Shown here: positions 11,030 to 21,496 of the stretch, piece by piece
Layout of the letters: the number at the start of each line of letters is the position of its first letter
Numbering within the stretch: the first letter of the stretch is position 1
Assembly (NCBI GenBank): GCA_013695705.1
Contig: JACCZX010000245.1
Location: 1-33,938, forward strand
Direction: 5' to 3'
DNA length: 33,938 bases
Source: Burkholderiaceae bacterium
Lineage (GTDB): Bacteria > Pseudomonadota > Gammaproteobacteria > Burkholderiales > Burkholderiaceae_F
Made by a program: the position numbers and the translations under genes
Notes under the pieces: model-generated
Seen by the model: only the letters and a program-made list of their open reading frames with translations
Told to the model about the DNA's origin: nothing
The model's database searches: none

Positions 11030-12018
11030 CCCTTGCTGCTTTGCGCACTTATTCCCGCGTGATCGGTACCGGCTCCGCGCTGCCGGGCAACGCGGTGTCC
11101 AATGATGAGCTGGCGCGCGATCTCGCCACGCGCGGTGTTGAAACCTCCGATCAGTGGATCGTTGAGCGCACCGGCATTCGACAACGCTATATCGCCGCGC
11201 CCGGCAGCACGACCGCCGATCTCGGTGTGCGCGCGGCCCAGGCCGCGCTGCAGGCGGCAGGGCGCAGCGGCAAGGATATCGATCTGATCATTGTCGCTAC
11301 CTCGACACCCGATCAGATATTTCCCAGCACCGCTTGCCTGATTCAGGCGCAGCTTGGCGCCAACGGGTCCACGGCGTTCGACGTTCAGGCGGTGTGCAGC
11401 GGGTTTGTGTACGGACTCGTGATCGCCGACGCAATGATTCGCAGCGGCACCAATGCGCGCGCGCTCGTCATCGGCGCCGAGCTTTTTTCGCGCATTCTCG
11501 ACTGGAGCGACCGCGGCACGTGTGTGCTGTTCGGTGACGGAGCCGGCGCAGTAGTGCTCGAAGCGTCGAGCGAGCCCGGAATACTGGCGTCGGAGTTGAA
11601 GGCCGACGGCTCGCACGCGGGCGTGCTGTGCACTGCCGGGCGTGTGTCACAAGGCAAGGTCGAAGGCCATCCGTATTTGACGATGGACGGGCCGGCGGTG
11701 TTCAAGCTCGCGGTCAACGTTCTCGGGGCTTCCGCCATCAAGGTGCTGCAGCAAGCCGGTCTCGAGGTTTCGCAACTTGACTGGCTGATTCCGCATCAGG
11801 CAAATGTGCGGATTCTGAATGCGATCGCCAAGAGGGTCGGCGTGCCAGAGGAAAAAATGGTGGCGACGGTGGACCGCCACGGCAATACCTCGGCCGCTTC
11901 GGTGCCGCTCGCGCTCGACGTTGCCGTGCGCGACGGCCGCATCAAAAGCGGGCAGCACGTGATGCTGCAAGGCGTCGGCGGCGGGTTCACCTGGGGCTCC
12001 GCCTTGCTTCGCTGGTGA
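11026..12018 (+). CDS. fabH: 3-oxoacyl-ACP synthase III
   Basis: [28 protein letters not shown] active-site Cys region, [16 protein letters not shown]-terminus; ATGA overlap with plsX. Confidence 0.97.
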   Translation: MTLAALRTYSRVIGTGSALPGNAVSNDELARDLATRGVETSDQWIVERTGIRQRYIAAPGSTTADLGVRAAQAALQAAGRSGKDIDLIIVATSTPDQIFPSTACLIQAQLGANGSTAFDVQAVCSGFVYGLVIADAMIRSGTNARALVIGAELFSRILDWSDRGTCVLFGDGAGAVVLEASSEPGILASELKADGSHAGVLCTAGRVSQGKVEGHPYLTMDGPAVFKLAVNVLGASAIKVLQQAGLEVSQLDWLIPHQANVRILNAIAKRVGVPEEKMVATVDRHGNTSAASVPLALDVAVRDGRIKSGQHVMLQGVGGGFTWGSALLRW

Positions 12019-12950
12019 TGAAAGTCGCGTTTGTATTCCCTGGGCAGGGCTCGCAAGCCGTCGGCATGCTTGATTCATTTCGCGCCAACGCTGCTGTGCA
12101 ATCGATCGTTACACGCGCGTCCGGGGCGCTCGGCCAGGACATGGGCGCGTTGATCGAACACGGTCCCGTTGATGAATTGAATCTCACTGTCAATACACAG
12201 CCGGCGCTGTTGACGGCGAGTTACGCGATTTACGCCGCCTGGCGCGAGGCGGGGGGCGCTGAGCCCGCGCTGGTCGCTGGACACAGCTTGGGCGAATACA
12301 CCGCGCTGACAGTCGCTGACGCAGTTGAGTTGGAAGACGTGGTGCGTTTGGTGCGGTTTCGCGCACAGGTTATGCAGGAAGCGGTACCCGTGGGTGAAGG
12401 CCAAATGGCAGCGATTCTCGGCTTGACCGATGACCAGGTACGGCAAGCCTGCAACGAGGCGTCGCAAAATGAAATCGTTGAAGCGGTCAATTTTAACGCG
12501 CCCTCACAGGTCGTTATCGCCGGACATCGGCGCGCTGTTGAGCGCGCGTGCGAAGTGTGCAAGCGGATGGGCGCGCGGCGCGCATTGGTGCTGGCAGTTT
12601 CCGCACCATTTCACTCGTCGCTGCTGCAGCCCGCCAGCGAGCGCCTGCGCGAGCGCCTGGCGCAGGCGCCCGTGCGCAATCCTCGCATCGAGCTGATCAA
12701 CAATGTTGACGTAGCAATCGAGTCGGAGCCCGCGCGTATCGCCGATGCGCTCGCGCGTCAAGCCGCGCGCCCGGTGCGCTGGGCCGAGACGATTCGCAGC
12801 ATGCTCACCTACGGTGTCACGCATGTTGTGGAATGCGGGCCTGGCCGGGTGCTATCCGGGCTGACCAAACGGATCGCGCCGGGGCTCGAAAGCTTCGCCG
12901 TCAACGATGGCGCTTCGCTGGCAGAAACGATCGCGGCGCTTGATCGATGA
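12018..12950 (+). CDS. fabD: Malonyl CoA-ACP transacylase
   Basis: [29 protein letters not shown] active site; TGATG overlap with fabH. Confidence 0.96.
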   Translation: MKVAFVFPGQGSQAVGMLDSFRANAAVQSIVTRASGALGQDMGALIEHGPVDELNLTVNTQPALLTASYAIYAAWREAGGAEPALVAGHSLGEYTALTVADAVELEDVVRLVRFRAQVMQEAVPVGEGQMAAILGLTDDQVRQACNEASQNEIVEAVNFNAPSQVVIAGHRRAVERACEVCKRMGARRALVLAVSAPFHSSLLQPASERLRERLAQAPVRNPRIELINNVDVAIESEPARIADALARQAARPVRWAETIRSMLTYGVTHVVECGPGRVLSGLTKRIAPGLESFAVNDGASLAETIAALDR

Positions 12951-13708
12951 ACGTGTTTCATGCGAACTGCCTGCAAGGCGACGTTGCACTCGTCACCGGC
13001 GCAACGCGCGGCATTGGGCGCGCCATTGCCGAACAACTAGCGCGCGCCGGCGCCACGGTGATAGGTACCGCGACGTCCAATGAGGGCGCCGATCAAATTT
13101 CGCAGCGCTTGTTGGGTAGCAGCGCGCCTGGGCGGGGTGCGTTGCTCGATGTGCGCGATGTCTCGGCGTGTGAAGCGCTGATCGAATCTATCGGCAAGGA
13201 GCACGGCAAGCTGTCGATCCTGGTGAACAACGCCGGCGTCACGCGCGACGCGCTTGCCATGCGAATGAAGGACGATGACTGGTCGGCCGTAATCGATACC
13301 AACCTGTCGGCCGTGTTCAGGCTGTCGCGCGGGGTGCTGCGTGGCATGATAAAGGCGCGCCATGGACGCATCATCAACATCACGTCGGTAGTCGGCGCCA
13401 GTGGCAATGCAGGACAAGCCAACTACGCGGCCGCCAAGGCGGGCGTTGCAGGCATGACGCGTGCACTCGCGCGCGAATTGGGAAGCCGCAACATCACCGT
13501 CAACTGCATCGCACCGGGCTTCATTGACACCGACATGACGCGTGCACTCGACGATGAGCAGTCCCGATCGCTGCTGGCGCAGATTCCACTCGGAAGACTA
13601 GGAGGCGTCGACGATATTGCTGCTGCAGCAGTTTTTCTGGCGTCACCTGCGGCGTCCTATATTTCAGGCGCTACGCTGCATGTGAATGGCGGCATGTACA
13701 TGACGTGA
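12947..13708 (+). CDS. fabG: 3-oxoacyl-ACP reductase
   Basis: VTGATRGIGRAIAEQL, NNAGVTRD, S...YAAAK catalytic motifs; ATGA overlap with fabD. Confidence 0.96.
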   Translation: MNVFHANCLQGDVALVTGATRGIGRAIAEQLARAGATVIGTATSNEGADQISQRLLGSSAPGRGALLDVRDVSACEALIESIGKEHGKLSILVNNAGVTRDALAMRMKDDDWSAVIDTNLSAVFRLSRGVLRGMIKARHGRIINITSVVGASGNAGQANYAAAKAGVAGMTRALARELGSRNITVNCIAPGFIDTDMTRALDDEQSRSLLAQIPLGRLGGVDDIAAAAVFLASPAASYISGATLHVNGGMYMT

Positions 13709-13755
13709 ATGTGCGGCTGTTAGAATTCGCGCGCTTTTTTGCTTTGGAGGAGTGA

Positions 13756-13995
13756 ATGGAAAATATCGAACAACGAGTCAAAAAGATTGTCGCAGAGCAA
13801 TTGGGCGTCAATGAGGCAGACATTAAAACGGAATCCGCATTCGTCGAAGACCTCGGCGCTGATTCACTCGACACAGTGGAGCTCGTAATGGCACTTGAAG
13901 ACGAGTTCGAATGTGAAATTCCGGATGAAGAAGCCGAAAAAATTCGCACGGTGCAGCAAGCGATCGATTACGTTAATAGCCATCAGAAAGTCTGA
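13756..13995 (+). CDS. acpP: Acyl carrier protein
   Basis: [30 protein letters not shown] phosphopantetheine site; GGAGG SD upstream. Confidence 0.98.
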   Translation: MENIEQRVKKIVAEQLGVNEADIKTESAFVEDLGADSLDTVELVMALEDEFECEIPDEEAEKIRTVQQAIDYVNSHQKV

Positions 13996-14022
13996 TCGTC
14001 TGCGACAGCTATTCTTAGGAGC

Positions 14023-15255
14023 ATGCAACAGCGACGAGTCGTAGTTACTGGCCTCGGGATGGTGAGCCCAGTGGGCAACGACGTTGCGACTTCCTGGGAC
14101 GCGATGCTGGCAGGGCGTTCCGGCATTGACCGTATTACCCGATTTGACGCATCCGGTTTGCAGTGCCGTATCGCCGGCGAGGTCAAAGGCTTCGATGTCA
14201 CGCAATACCTGCCGGCGAAAGAAGCGCGCCGGCTCGACACGTTCATTCATTATGGTGTCGCTGCATCAGCGCAGGCAATCAAGGACTGCGGCCTCGAAAT
14301 CTCGGACGCCAATCGCGAGCGGATCGGATGCGTGATCGGCTCGGGCATCGGCGGCCTGCCGATGATCGAAGACAATCACACGGAGCTGATGAATCGTGGA
14401 CCGCGCCGCGTTTCTCCGTTTCTGATTCCAGGGTCGATCAGCAACATGATCGCGGGCGCGGTATCAATTCAGTATGGGTTGCAGGGACCGAACCTCGCGA
14501 TCGTCACCGCGTGCACTACCGGGCTGCACTCGATCGGCAACGCGGGCCGCATGATCGAGCACGATGATGCCGATGTGATGGTTGCCGGTGGCGCCGAAGC
14601 GACGATCTCGCCGCTCGGCATCGGCGGGTTTGATTCGATGAAGGCGCTGTCGACGCGAAACGATGATCCGGCGACTGCCAGTCGGCCGTTCGACCAGGAT
14701 CGCGACGGCTTCGTGATGGGTGAGGGCGCCGGCATCATGGTGCTTGAAGAGTACGAACACGCGAAGCAGCGCGGCGCGCACATGTATTGCGAGCTAATCG
14801 GATTCGGGATGAGCGCCGACGCGTTTCACATGACCGCGCCCGACATGAACGGCCCGCGCCGCTGCATGCTCGCGGCGTTGAAAAGCGCGCGCATCAATGC
14901 CGACCAGCTGCAGTATCTGAACGCACACGGTACGTCGACGCCGCTGGGCGACATCAACGAAACCAAGGCGATCAAGGCCGCGCTCGGTGACGCCGCGCGC
15001 AATATCGTCGTCAACTCGACCAAGTCAATGACGGGACATTTGCTCGGCGGCGCCGGCGGTGTCGAGTCAGTCGTTACCGCGCTTGCCATTCAGCACCAGA
15101 TCTCGCCGCCAACGATCAATATAATCAATCAGGATCCGGAGTGTGATCTGGACTACTGCGCCAACACGGCGCGCGACATGCGCATCGACTTCGCGCTGAA
15201 AAATTCGTTCGGCTTTGGCGGCACGAATGGCACCCTGGTGTTCAAGCGCATCTGA
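14023..15255 (+). CDS. fabF: 3-oxoacyl-ACP synthase II
   Basis: VVVTGLGMVSPVGNDV, TACTTGLHSIGNA, NAHGTSTPLGD, SFGFGGTNG. Confidence 0.97.
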   Translation: MQQRRVVVTGLGMVSPVGNDVATSWDAMLAGRSGIDRITRFDASGLQCRIAGEVKGFDVTQYLPAKEARRLDTFIHYGVAASAQAIKDCGLEISDANRERIGCVIGSGIGGLPMIEDNHTELMNRGPRRVSPFLIPGSISNMIAGAVSIQYGLQGPNLAIVTACTTGLHSIGNAGRMIEHDDADVMVAGGAEATISPLGIGGFDSMKALSTRNDDPATASRPFDQDRDGFVMGEGAGIMVLEEYEHAKQRGAHMYCELIGFGMSADAFHMTAPDMNGPRRCMLAALKSARINADQLQYLNAHGTSTPLGDINETKAIKAALGDAARNIVVNSTKSMTGHLLGGAGGVESVVTALAIQHQISPPTINIINQDPECDLDYCANTARDMRIDFALKNSFGFGGTNGTLVFKRI

Positions 15256-15266
15256 GCAGGCGCCAA

Positions 15267-15749
15267 GTGCTGGTTCCGTGGACGGCCCTGCGCCCGTCGC
15301 TGCAATCCCTGCGGTGGCGCCGGGCGGGAATCGGCATCGCGCTCCTGACCGCAGCCGCGTTGGCTGCCGCCGCAATGGCTTCCGCGCCGTCGAGTGTGCG
15401 GCAGGGGAGTTTGGCTATTTTGGCCGTCCTCACCGGCGTATTTGCATGGATCGCATCCCGTAGGCGGCCCGCCCGCCCGTGGGAGATCGGCGTTTCAACG
15501 AAGGGCGAAGTCGAGCTACGCGGCGTTGAGCCAGCCAGTCAATCAGCGCGGCCGTTTCAGCTCGCCTTCGCTGCGCCGTGGTTGATAAGCTTGCGTAGCG
15601 GCACCATGTTTATCCCGATTTGGCCCGATTCTCTGCCGCAATCCGTCTATCGGCGACTTTGGGTCCACCTGCGTTGGAAGAAGGCTGGGCGAAGCGACGA
15701 TGAGCAGCGATCGACATCAAGGGGCAGTGCCAGATTTGAGGATCGCTGA
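15267..15749 (+). CDS. YgfX-like small membrane protein (putative)
   Basis: Hydrophobic N-terminal segments (GIALLTAAALAAAAMA, LAILAVLTGVFAWIA) followed by an IWPDSLPQSVYRRLWVHLRW tail resembling YgfX; between fabF and rpoE. Confidence 0.6.
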   Translation: MLVPWTALRPSLQSLRWRRAGIGIALLTAAALAAAAMASAPSSVRQGSLAILAVLTGVFAWIASRRRPARPWEIGVSTKGEVELRGVEPASQSARPFQLAFAAPWLISLRSGTMFIPIWPDSLPQSVYRRLWVHLRWKKAGRSDDEQRSTSRGSARFEDR

Positions 15750-15780
15750 CGCGTGCCGTGCATGAATATCGGCCAGCGCC

Positions 15781-16380
15781 ATGTCTGATCGGGAAATCGA
15801 CCAGCAGCTGGTGGAGCGCGTGCAACGCGGCGACAAGGCCGCCTTCGATCTGCTCGTCGTCAAGTATCAGCGCAAGATTTTTCGTCTGTTATCGAGATTG
15901 ATTCGCGATAACGCCGAGATCGAAGACGTTGCGCAGGAGGCCTTCATCAAAGCGTACCGGGCGCTTCCGAATTTCCGCGGCGACAGCGCGTTTTATACGT
16001 GGCTGTACCGGATTGCAATCAACACCGCAAAGAATTATCTGGTCTCGCAAGGCCGCCGCGCGCCGACCTCGACGCCCTCTGATATTGAGGAGGCGGAAAC
16101 TTTTGACGACGGCGACCACCTAAGAGACCTGAATACACCGGATTCCATGCTGGTGACCAAGCAGGTGGCTGAAGCGGTCAATCGGGCGATCGATCTGTTA
16201 CCCGAGGATCTGCGAACCGCGATTGTGCTGCGCGAGCTTGAGGGGTTGAGCTATGAGGAAATTGCCGAGTCGATGCAGTGTCCAATTGGAACGGTGCGCT
16301 CGCGCATTTTTCGCGCCCGCGAAGCGATTGCCTTGGAATTGAGGCCGATTTTGGACACTGCGAAAGACAAGCGTTGGTAG
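15781..16380 (+). CDS. rpoE: RNA polymerase sigma-E factor
   Basis: ECF sigma regions: VAQEAFIKAYRALPNFRGDSAFYTWLYRIAINTAKNYL, LEGLSYEEIAESMQCPIGTVRSRIFRARE. Confidence 0.96.
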   Translation: MSDREIDQQLVERVQRGDKAAFDLLVVKYQRKIFRLLSRLIRDNAEIEDVAQEAFIKAYRALPNFRGDSAFYTWLYRIAINTAKNYLVSQGRRAPTSTPSDIEEAETFDDGDHLRDLNTPDSMLVTKQVAEAVNRAIDLLPEDLRTAIVLRELEGLSYEEIAESMQCPIGTVRSRIFRAREAIALELRPILDTAKDKRW

Positions 16381-16420
16381 GGATTGGCGTAAGGGTAAGA
16401 GTGAATCAATCGAGAGCACG

Positions 16421-16999
16421 ATGAATCAAACTGCGAAAAATCAAGCGGCGGCGACAGGGGCGGGCGAGCGCATATCCATTTTGCTCGACGGCGAGATGGA
16501 TCGATCCGAAGCCGAAGCGTTCATTGCATCCGTATGCGCCGACGCCGCCCTGCGACGGCAATGGCACGAGCTTCATCGTGCCGGTGATGCGTTGCGTTCG
16601 AACGAAGTCGGGGCGTGCGACGCGGCAGGTTTTTGTGCGCGAGTGACCGCCGCCATAACATCCGAGCCGACGGTCCTCGCACCGCGCTCAGCCCGCAACC
16701 CAGCAGGCGTGCGCCGCTATTGGATACCGGGTCTGGCGGTCGCCGCCTCGATCGCAGCGGTCGGTTTTGTCGCGATCCCTTTGCTGCGTACTCCTGACAC
16801 TACTTCGTTGTCAAAAAGCAGCGTGCCAATGGAAGTCGCTGTGATCGAGGCGGGCGCGCGCAAGGCGCTGCCGACGATTGTCAACGCACGCGAGCTCAAC
16901 GCCTCATTTAACCCGTACCTGGCAGCGCACCGCGAGCTGATCGGAAATTCGGTGGTTCCGCGTGCCGCTGTTTATCTGCGCTCCGCCGAGGATCGTTGA
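16421..16999 (+). CDS. rseA: Anti-sigma-E factor RseA (MucA)
   Basis: N-terminal ISILLDGEMDRSEAEAFIASV...LRRQWHELHRAGDALRS and single TM segment; directly after rpoE. Confidence 0.9.
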   Translation: MNQTAKNQAAATGAGERISILLDGEMDRSEAEAFIASVCADAALRRQWHELHRAGDALRSNEVGACDAAGFCARVTAAITSEPTVLAPRSARNPAGVRRYWIPGLAVAASIAAVGFVAIPLLRTPDTTSLSKSSVPMEVAVIEAGARKALPTIVNARELNASFNPYLAAHRELIGNSVVPRAAVYLRSAEDR

Positions 17000-18066
17000 T
17001 CGTGCAGGCAGTCGTATCAAGAGAGTTGATCGAGGCAGCAGCGAGCCGAGCTCGCAACATCGCGACAGCGTTCGTATTGACCACCGGCACGTTGTTTACC
17101 AGCGCAACGCCGGCGCAGGAGGCGCGTGCGCGCACGGACGTGCAATGGATTCAGGCGGTGCGTCAGGCGGCGCATCGGGTGAACTATCAAGGTACCGTTG
17201 TTTATCAGGCTGGCGGCGAGATGCGTTCCTCCAGAGTGACGCATATGTTCGACGGTTCGTACTCGCACGAGCGGATTCAAACGCTTGACGGCAAACCGCG
17301 CGAATATATTCGCCGCCGCTCCGAAGCGAACGATGAAGTGCAGTGCCTGATTCCGGAAACGCGCCGGATCGTGATCGAGCAGCGCAAGGTCGAAGAATCT
17401 TTCCCAGGACTTTCCAACGCATCGCCCGAAGAAATACTCGAGCGCTATACGTTAAAAGTGGGCGAGGTGGAGCGCGTGGCGGGTATCGATTGCCAGTTGC
17501 TGACGCTCGAGCCCAAAGATAACGCGCGCTATGGCTACCGCTTGTGGATTGACCGTGCCAGCGGGCTGTTGCTTAGAGCGCAGACGCTCAACGAGCGGCG
17601 TGAGGTCATCGAGCAGATCGCGTTTTCCGACGTGAAAATCGGTGAACGAATCGATCGTGCAAAGCTGCGGCCGTCGTGGTCGACCGAGGGGTGGTCGGTC
17701 GAGCGTAGCGATCATCGAAAGGCCGATTTATCGCAACACGGATGGATCGTTCCGTCCCCCGCTGGGTTTCGCAAAACGCGTGAAGTGTCGCGCCGCATTG
17801 CAGGCTCAGACGCGATGCAGGCCGTGTTCTCCGATGGGTTGGCGACGGTTTCGGTGTTCATAGAGCCGCACGCGCTGTTGAACCCGCCGGCGTCCCTGTC
17901 GGGTAGCGGCTCACCAGCGCCGTCAGTCGACGCGTTGCAGATACACGGCCCGACGTCAGCGTTTTCGCGTCGCGTCGGCGATTCGCTGGTCACGGTCGTG
18001 GGCGAAGTGCCGCCGTCAACGGTGCGCGCAGTCGCAGGGTCGGTCGAGTTTCGCGGTGCGCGATAG
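16996..18066 (+). CDS. rseB: Sigma-E regulatory protein RseB/MucB
   Basis: NYQGTVVYQAGGEMRSSRVTHMFDG, YRLWIDRASGLLLRAQTL; after rseA; TTG (16996) or GTG (17002) start. Confidence 0.9.
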   Translation: MIVQAVVSRELIEAAASRARNIATAFVLTTGTLFTSATPAQEARARTDVQWIQAVRQAAHRVNYQGTVVYQAGGEMRSSRVTHMFDGSYSHERIQTLDGKPREYIRRRSEANDEVQCLIPETRRIVIEQRKVEESFPGLSNASPEEILERYTLKVGEVERVAGIDCQLLTLEPKDNARYGYRLWIDRASGLLLRAQTLNERREVIEQIAFSDVKIGERIDRAKLRPSWSTEGWSVERSDHRKADLSQHGWIVPSPAGFRKTREVSRRIAGSDAMQAVFSDGLATVSVFIEPHALLNPPASLSGSGSPAPSVDALQIHGPTSAFSRRVGDSLVTVVGEVPPSTVRAVAGSVEFRGAR

Positions 18067-18094
18067 TCGCGCGCCTAACTTTTATTTCTAAGGA

Positions 18095-19579
18095 ATGAGC
18101 ATGATTCGCAAGTTCGCTGTTGCAGTATTCGTTGCGATTCTGGGAGCGCTGGCGGTTACATCGGTGCCTCAATTCGCGTCCGGTGTTTCGGCCCAGCCGA
18201 ATGTCGGCTCGGGGCCGACTCAGGTGTTGCCCGATTTTGCAGACCTCGCTGACCGTGCGGGTCCGGCGGTGGTCGGCATTCGCACCACCGCGCGCGCGGG
18301 TGCTGCTCAGAACGCGCTGCCGTTTCCGGACATCGACGAAAACGATCCGATGTTCGAGTTCTTTCGGCGCTTTTTTCCGAATCCACCGCAACAGCCGCAG
18401 CCGCGCCAGGGTCCGCAGCAACCCGCGCCGCGGCGCGACGTTCCGCGCGGGCTCGGTTCAGGATTCATCCTGTCGCCCGACGGTTACATCATGACCAATG
18501 CGCATGTGGTGCGCGGCGCCGATGACATCACGGTCACCACCTCCGACCGGCGCGAGTTCAAAGCCAAGGTCATCGGTACCGATACGCGCACCGACGTCGC
18601 GCTGATCAAGGTCGATGCAACTGGATTGCCGGCGGTACGTATGGGCGACCCGAACAAGTTGCGGGTCGGTGAATGGGTGATTGCGATTGGTTCTCCATTC
18701 GGTTTGGAGAATACGGTGACGGCGGGCATCGTCAGTGCTAAGTCGCGCGACACCGGCGACTATCTGCCGTTCATTCAGACGGACGTAGCGGTGAATCCCG
18801 GGAATTCCGGCGGGCCGCTGATCAATATGCGCGGCGAGGTAGTCGGGATCAATTCGCAGATCTTCACTACGTCGGGTGCTTTCAACGGCATTTCGTTCGC
18901 GATCCCGATCGACGAGGCGAACAACGTGCAGCAGCAGTTGCGCACGTCGGGGCGAGTGATCCGCGGCCGCATCGGCGTCGGCATCGAAGCCGTATCGCGC
19001 GATGTCGCCACCGCGATCGGACTGGCCAAGCCGCAAGGCGCGATGGTGAACAACGTCGACAAAGACGGCCCAGCGGTAAAGGCCGGTGTCGAAGCAGGAG
19101 ACATCATTCTGCGGTTCGATGGTCGCCCTATTGACCGTGCGAGCGATCTGCCGCGCATCGTCGGCGGCACCAAACCCGGCGCGACGGTCAACATGACAGT
19201 GTTTCGCAAAGGAAACCAGCGCGAACTGCCGATCACCGTGGTTGAATTGCCGGCTGAACGGGTAGCGACCGCACGCGGTCAAGGCGAAACGCCGAAGCCA
19301 ACTGTTGCCGCCAACGTGCTAGGTCTCGCGGTATCGGATATTCCAGCGGAGCGGATCAAGGAATTCGGCCTGCGCGGCGGCGTACAGGTAGACGGCGCAG
19401 AAGGCCTGGCGGCTGGGTCGGGGGTGCGCACCGGCGACATGATCCTGCAATTGAACAACGTCGACGTCCAGAACGCGCGGCAATTCAACGACGCTGTTGC
19501 CAAGCTCGATCCTAAGCGCGATGTCGCGGTCCTAGTGAAGCGCGGCGAAGCGACCCGCTTTGTGATGATTCGTCGATAG
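18095..19579 (+). CDS. mucD: Periplasmic serine endoprotease DegP/MucD (Do family)
   Basis: GSGFILSPDGYIMTNAHVV, GNSGGPLIN catalytic Ser, two PDZ domains. Confidence 0.95.
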   Translation: MSMIRKFAVAVFVAILGALAVTSVPQFASGVSAQPNVGSGPTQVLPDFADLADRAGPAVVGIRTTARAGAAQNALPFPDIDENDPMFEFFRRFFPNPPQQPQPRQGPQQPAPRRDVPRGLGSGFILSPDGYIMTNAHVVRGADDITVTTSDRREFKAKVIGTDTRTDVALIKVDATGLPAVRMGDPNKLRVGEWVIAIGSPFGLENTVTAGIVSAKSRDTGDYLPFIQTDVAVNPGNSGGPLINMRGEVVGINSQIFTTSGAFNGISFAIPIDEANNVQQQLRTSGRVIRGRIGVGIEAVSRDVATAIGLAKPQGAMVNNVDKDGPAVKAGVEAGDIILRFDGRPIDRASDLPRIVGGTKPGATVNMTVFRKGNQRELPITVVELPAERVATARGQGETPKPTVAANVLGLAVSDIPAERIKEFGLRGGVQVDGAEGLAAGSGVRTGDMILQLNNVDVQNARQFNDAVAKLDPKRDVAVLVKRGEATRFVMIRR

Positions 19580-19605
19580 CACGATTCAACAGCGCTGCAG
19601 CGCGG

Positions 19606-19611
19606 TAAAAT
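19606..19611 (+). promoter_or_regulatory. Candidate -10 box (TAAAAT) upstream of lepA
   Basis: cgcggTAAAATccgcg in the mucD-lepA gap; weak -35. Confidence 0.35.
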
Positions 19612-19627
19612 CCGCGCCCAGCACCGA

Positions 19628-19657
19628 GGGGGTGTCCTTATGGCACCCCTTTTTCTT
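19628..19657 (+). terminator. Rho-independent terminator-like hairpin between mucD and lepA
   Basis: GGGGTG-tccttatgg-CACCCC followed by TTTTTCTT. Confidence 0.8.
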
Positions 19658-19678
19658 GGCGCTTTTCATTTGGACCGC

Positions 19679-21472
19679 ATGCAGCACATCCGCAACTTTT
19701 CGATCATTGCGCACATCGATCATGGCAAATCGACGCTAGCCGATCGCCTGATACAGCGCTGTGGTGGCTTGAGCGACCGCGAGATGGAAGCGCAGGTGCT
19801 TGACTCGATGGACCTCGAGCGGGAGCGCGGTATCACAATCAAGGCGCAAACCGCGGCGCTTGAATACACCGCGATCGACGGCGGCAAGTACAACCTGAAT
19901 TTGATCGACACTCCAGGCCACGTCGATTTTTCGTATGAAGTAAGCCGCTCGCTTTCTGCCTGCGAAGGTGCACTACTGGTGGTCGATGCAACGCAGGGGG
20001 TCGAAGCGCAAACGGTAGCCAATTGCTACACCGCGCTCGAGCTCGGCGTCGAGGTGCTGCCGGTGCTGAACAAAATGGATCTGCCGTCGGCAAATCCTGA
20101 TCAGGCCGCCGCCGAGATCGAGGACGTGATCGGTATCGACGCCAGCGATGCGCTGCGCATCAGTGCCAAGACCGGGCAGGGTATCGAGGAAATTCTGCAG
20201 CGCATTATCGAACGGGTGCCGCCGCCGAAGGGCGATGCAGCTGCGCCGTTGCAGGCTTTGATCATTGATTCGTGGTTCGACAACTACGTTGGCGTCGTTG
20301 TGCTGGTACGGGTGGTCAATGGGATATTGAAGCCGCGCGACAAGATCCTGCTGATGGCGAGCGGCGCACTGCATCTGGTTGAGCAGGTCGGCGTCTTTAC
20401 GCCGAAGACGCGCGCGCGCGAGGTACTGTCGGCCGGTGCGGTGGGCTTCGTCATCGCCGGCATCAAGGAGCTGCGCGCCGCGCACGTCGGCGACACCATC
20501 ACGCACGCTGCGAAACCTGCTGCTGCGCCGCTCCCCGGCTTTAAGGAAGCGAAGCCGCAGGTCTTTGCCGGGCTCTTTCCGATCGAAGCCAATCAGTACG
20601 AGGCGCTGCGCGATGCGCTTACCAAGCTGCAGTTAAACGATTCCGCCTTGCACTTCGAGCCGGAAGTGTCGCAGGCGCTCGGCTTCGGGTTCCGCGCCGG
20701 ATTTCTGGGACTGCTGCACATGGACATCGTGCAGGAGCGGCTCGAGCGCGAGTACGACATGGACCTGATCACCACCGCTCCATCGGTGGTGTACCAGGTT
20801 GCATTGCGCGATGGCACCGTGATCTCGATCGAGAATCCGTCGAAGCTGCCTGATCCCGCGCGCATTGAGGAGATTCGCGAGCCAATCGTCAGCGTGATCA
20901 TCTTCGTGCCGCAGGAGCATGTGGGATCAGTGATCACACTGGCCACCGGCAAGCGCGGCGTGCAGACCAACATGGCGTATCACGGCCGTCAGGTGCATCT
21001 GACTTACGATCTGCCGCTCGCAGAAATCGTTCTCGATTTTTTCGATCGGCTCAAGTCGGTATCGCGCGGTTACGCTTCGATGGACTATGCATTCAAGGAA
21101 TATCGTGCTGCCGACGTGGTCAAGGTCGACATGCTGATCAATGGCGATCGCGTCGATGCTTTATCGGCGATCGTGCATCGAGCCAATGCGCCGTATCGCG
21201 GCCGCGAGATTGCGGCAAAAATGCGCGAACTGATTCCGCGTCAAATGTACGACGTGGCTATCCAGGCAGCCATCGGCGCGAACATCATCGCACGCGAGAA
21301 TGTAAAGGCATTGCGCAAAAACGTGTTGGCCAAGTGCTACGGCGGCGACATAACGCGCAAGAAGAAACTGCTCGAAAAGCAAAAAGCGGGGAAGAAGAGG
21401 ATGAAGCAGGTCGGCACGGTCGAGATCCCGCAGGAAGCATTTCTGGCGATCCTGCAGGTCGATGATAAGTAA
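19679..21472 (+). CDS. lepA: Elongation factor 4 (LepA)
   Basis: [43 protein letters not shown] at 19679 preferred over 19640, which lies inside the terminator hairpin. Confidence 0.96.
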   Translation: MQHIRNFSIIAHIDHGKSTLADRLIQRCGGLSDREMEAQVLDSMDLERERGITIKAQTAALEYTAIDGGKYNLNLIDTPGHVDFSYEVSRSLSACEGALLVVDATQGVEAQTVANCYTALELGVEVLPVLNKMDLPSANPDQAAAEIEDVIGIDASDALRISAKTGQGIEEILQRIIERVPPPKGDAAAPLQALIIDSWFDNYVGVVVLVRVVNGILKPRDKILLMASGALHLVEQVGVFTPKTRAREVLSAGAVGFVIAGIKELRAAHVGDTITHAAKPAAAPLPGFKEAKPQVFAGLFPIEANQYEALRDALTKLQLNDSALHFEPEVSQALGFGFRAGFLGLLHMDIVQERLEREYDMDLITTAPSVVYQVALRDGTVISIENPSKLPDPARIEEIREPIVSVIIFVPQEHVGSVITLATGKRGVQTNMAYHGRQVHLTYDLPLAEIVLDFFDRLKSVSRGYASMDYAFKEYRAADVVKVDMLINGDRVDALSAIVHRANAPYRGREIAAKMRELIPRQMYDVAIQAAIGANIIARENVKALRKNVLAKCYGGDITRKKKLLEKQKAGKKRMKQVGTVEIPQEAFLAILQVDDK

Positions 21473-21496
21473 ATGAGCAAGTAGATGAGCAAATGA
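21473..21496 (+). repeat. Tandem 12-nt near-repeat encoding two successive Met-Ser-Lys-stop mini-ORFs before lepB
   Basis: ATGAGCAAGTAG ATGAGCAAATGA; second TGA overlaps the lepB ATG (21493). Confidence 0.7.

Noticed and set aside
19593-19604. Perfect 12-bp palindrome GCGCTGCAGCGC before lepA
   Set aside because: Short GC-rich palindrome expected by chance in this composition and not followed by a T-tract; no independent support as an operator.
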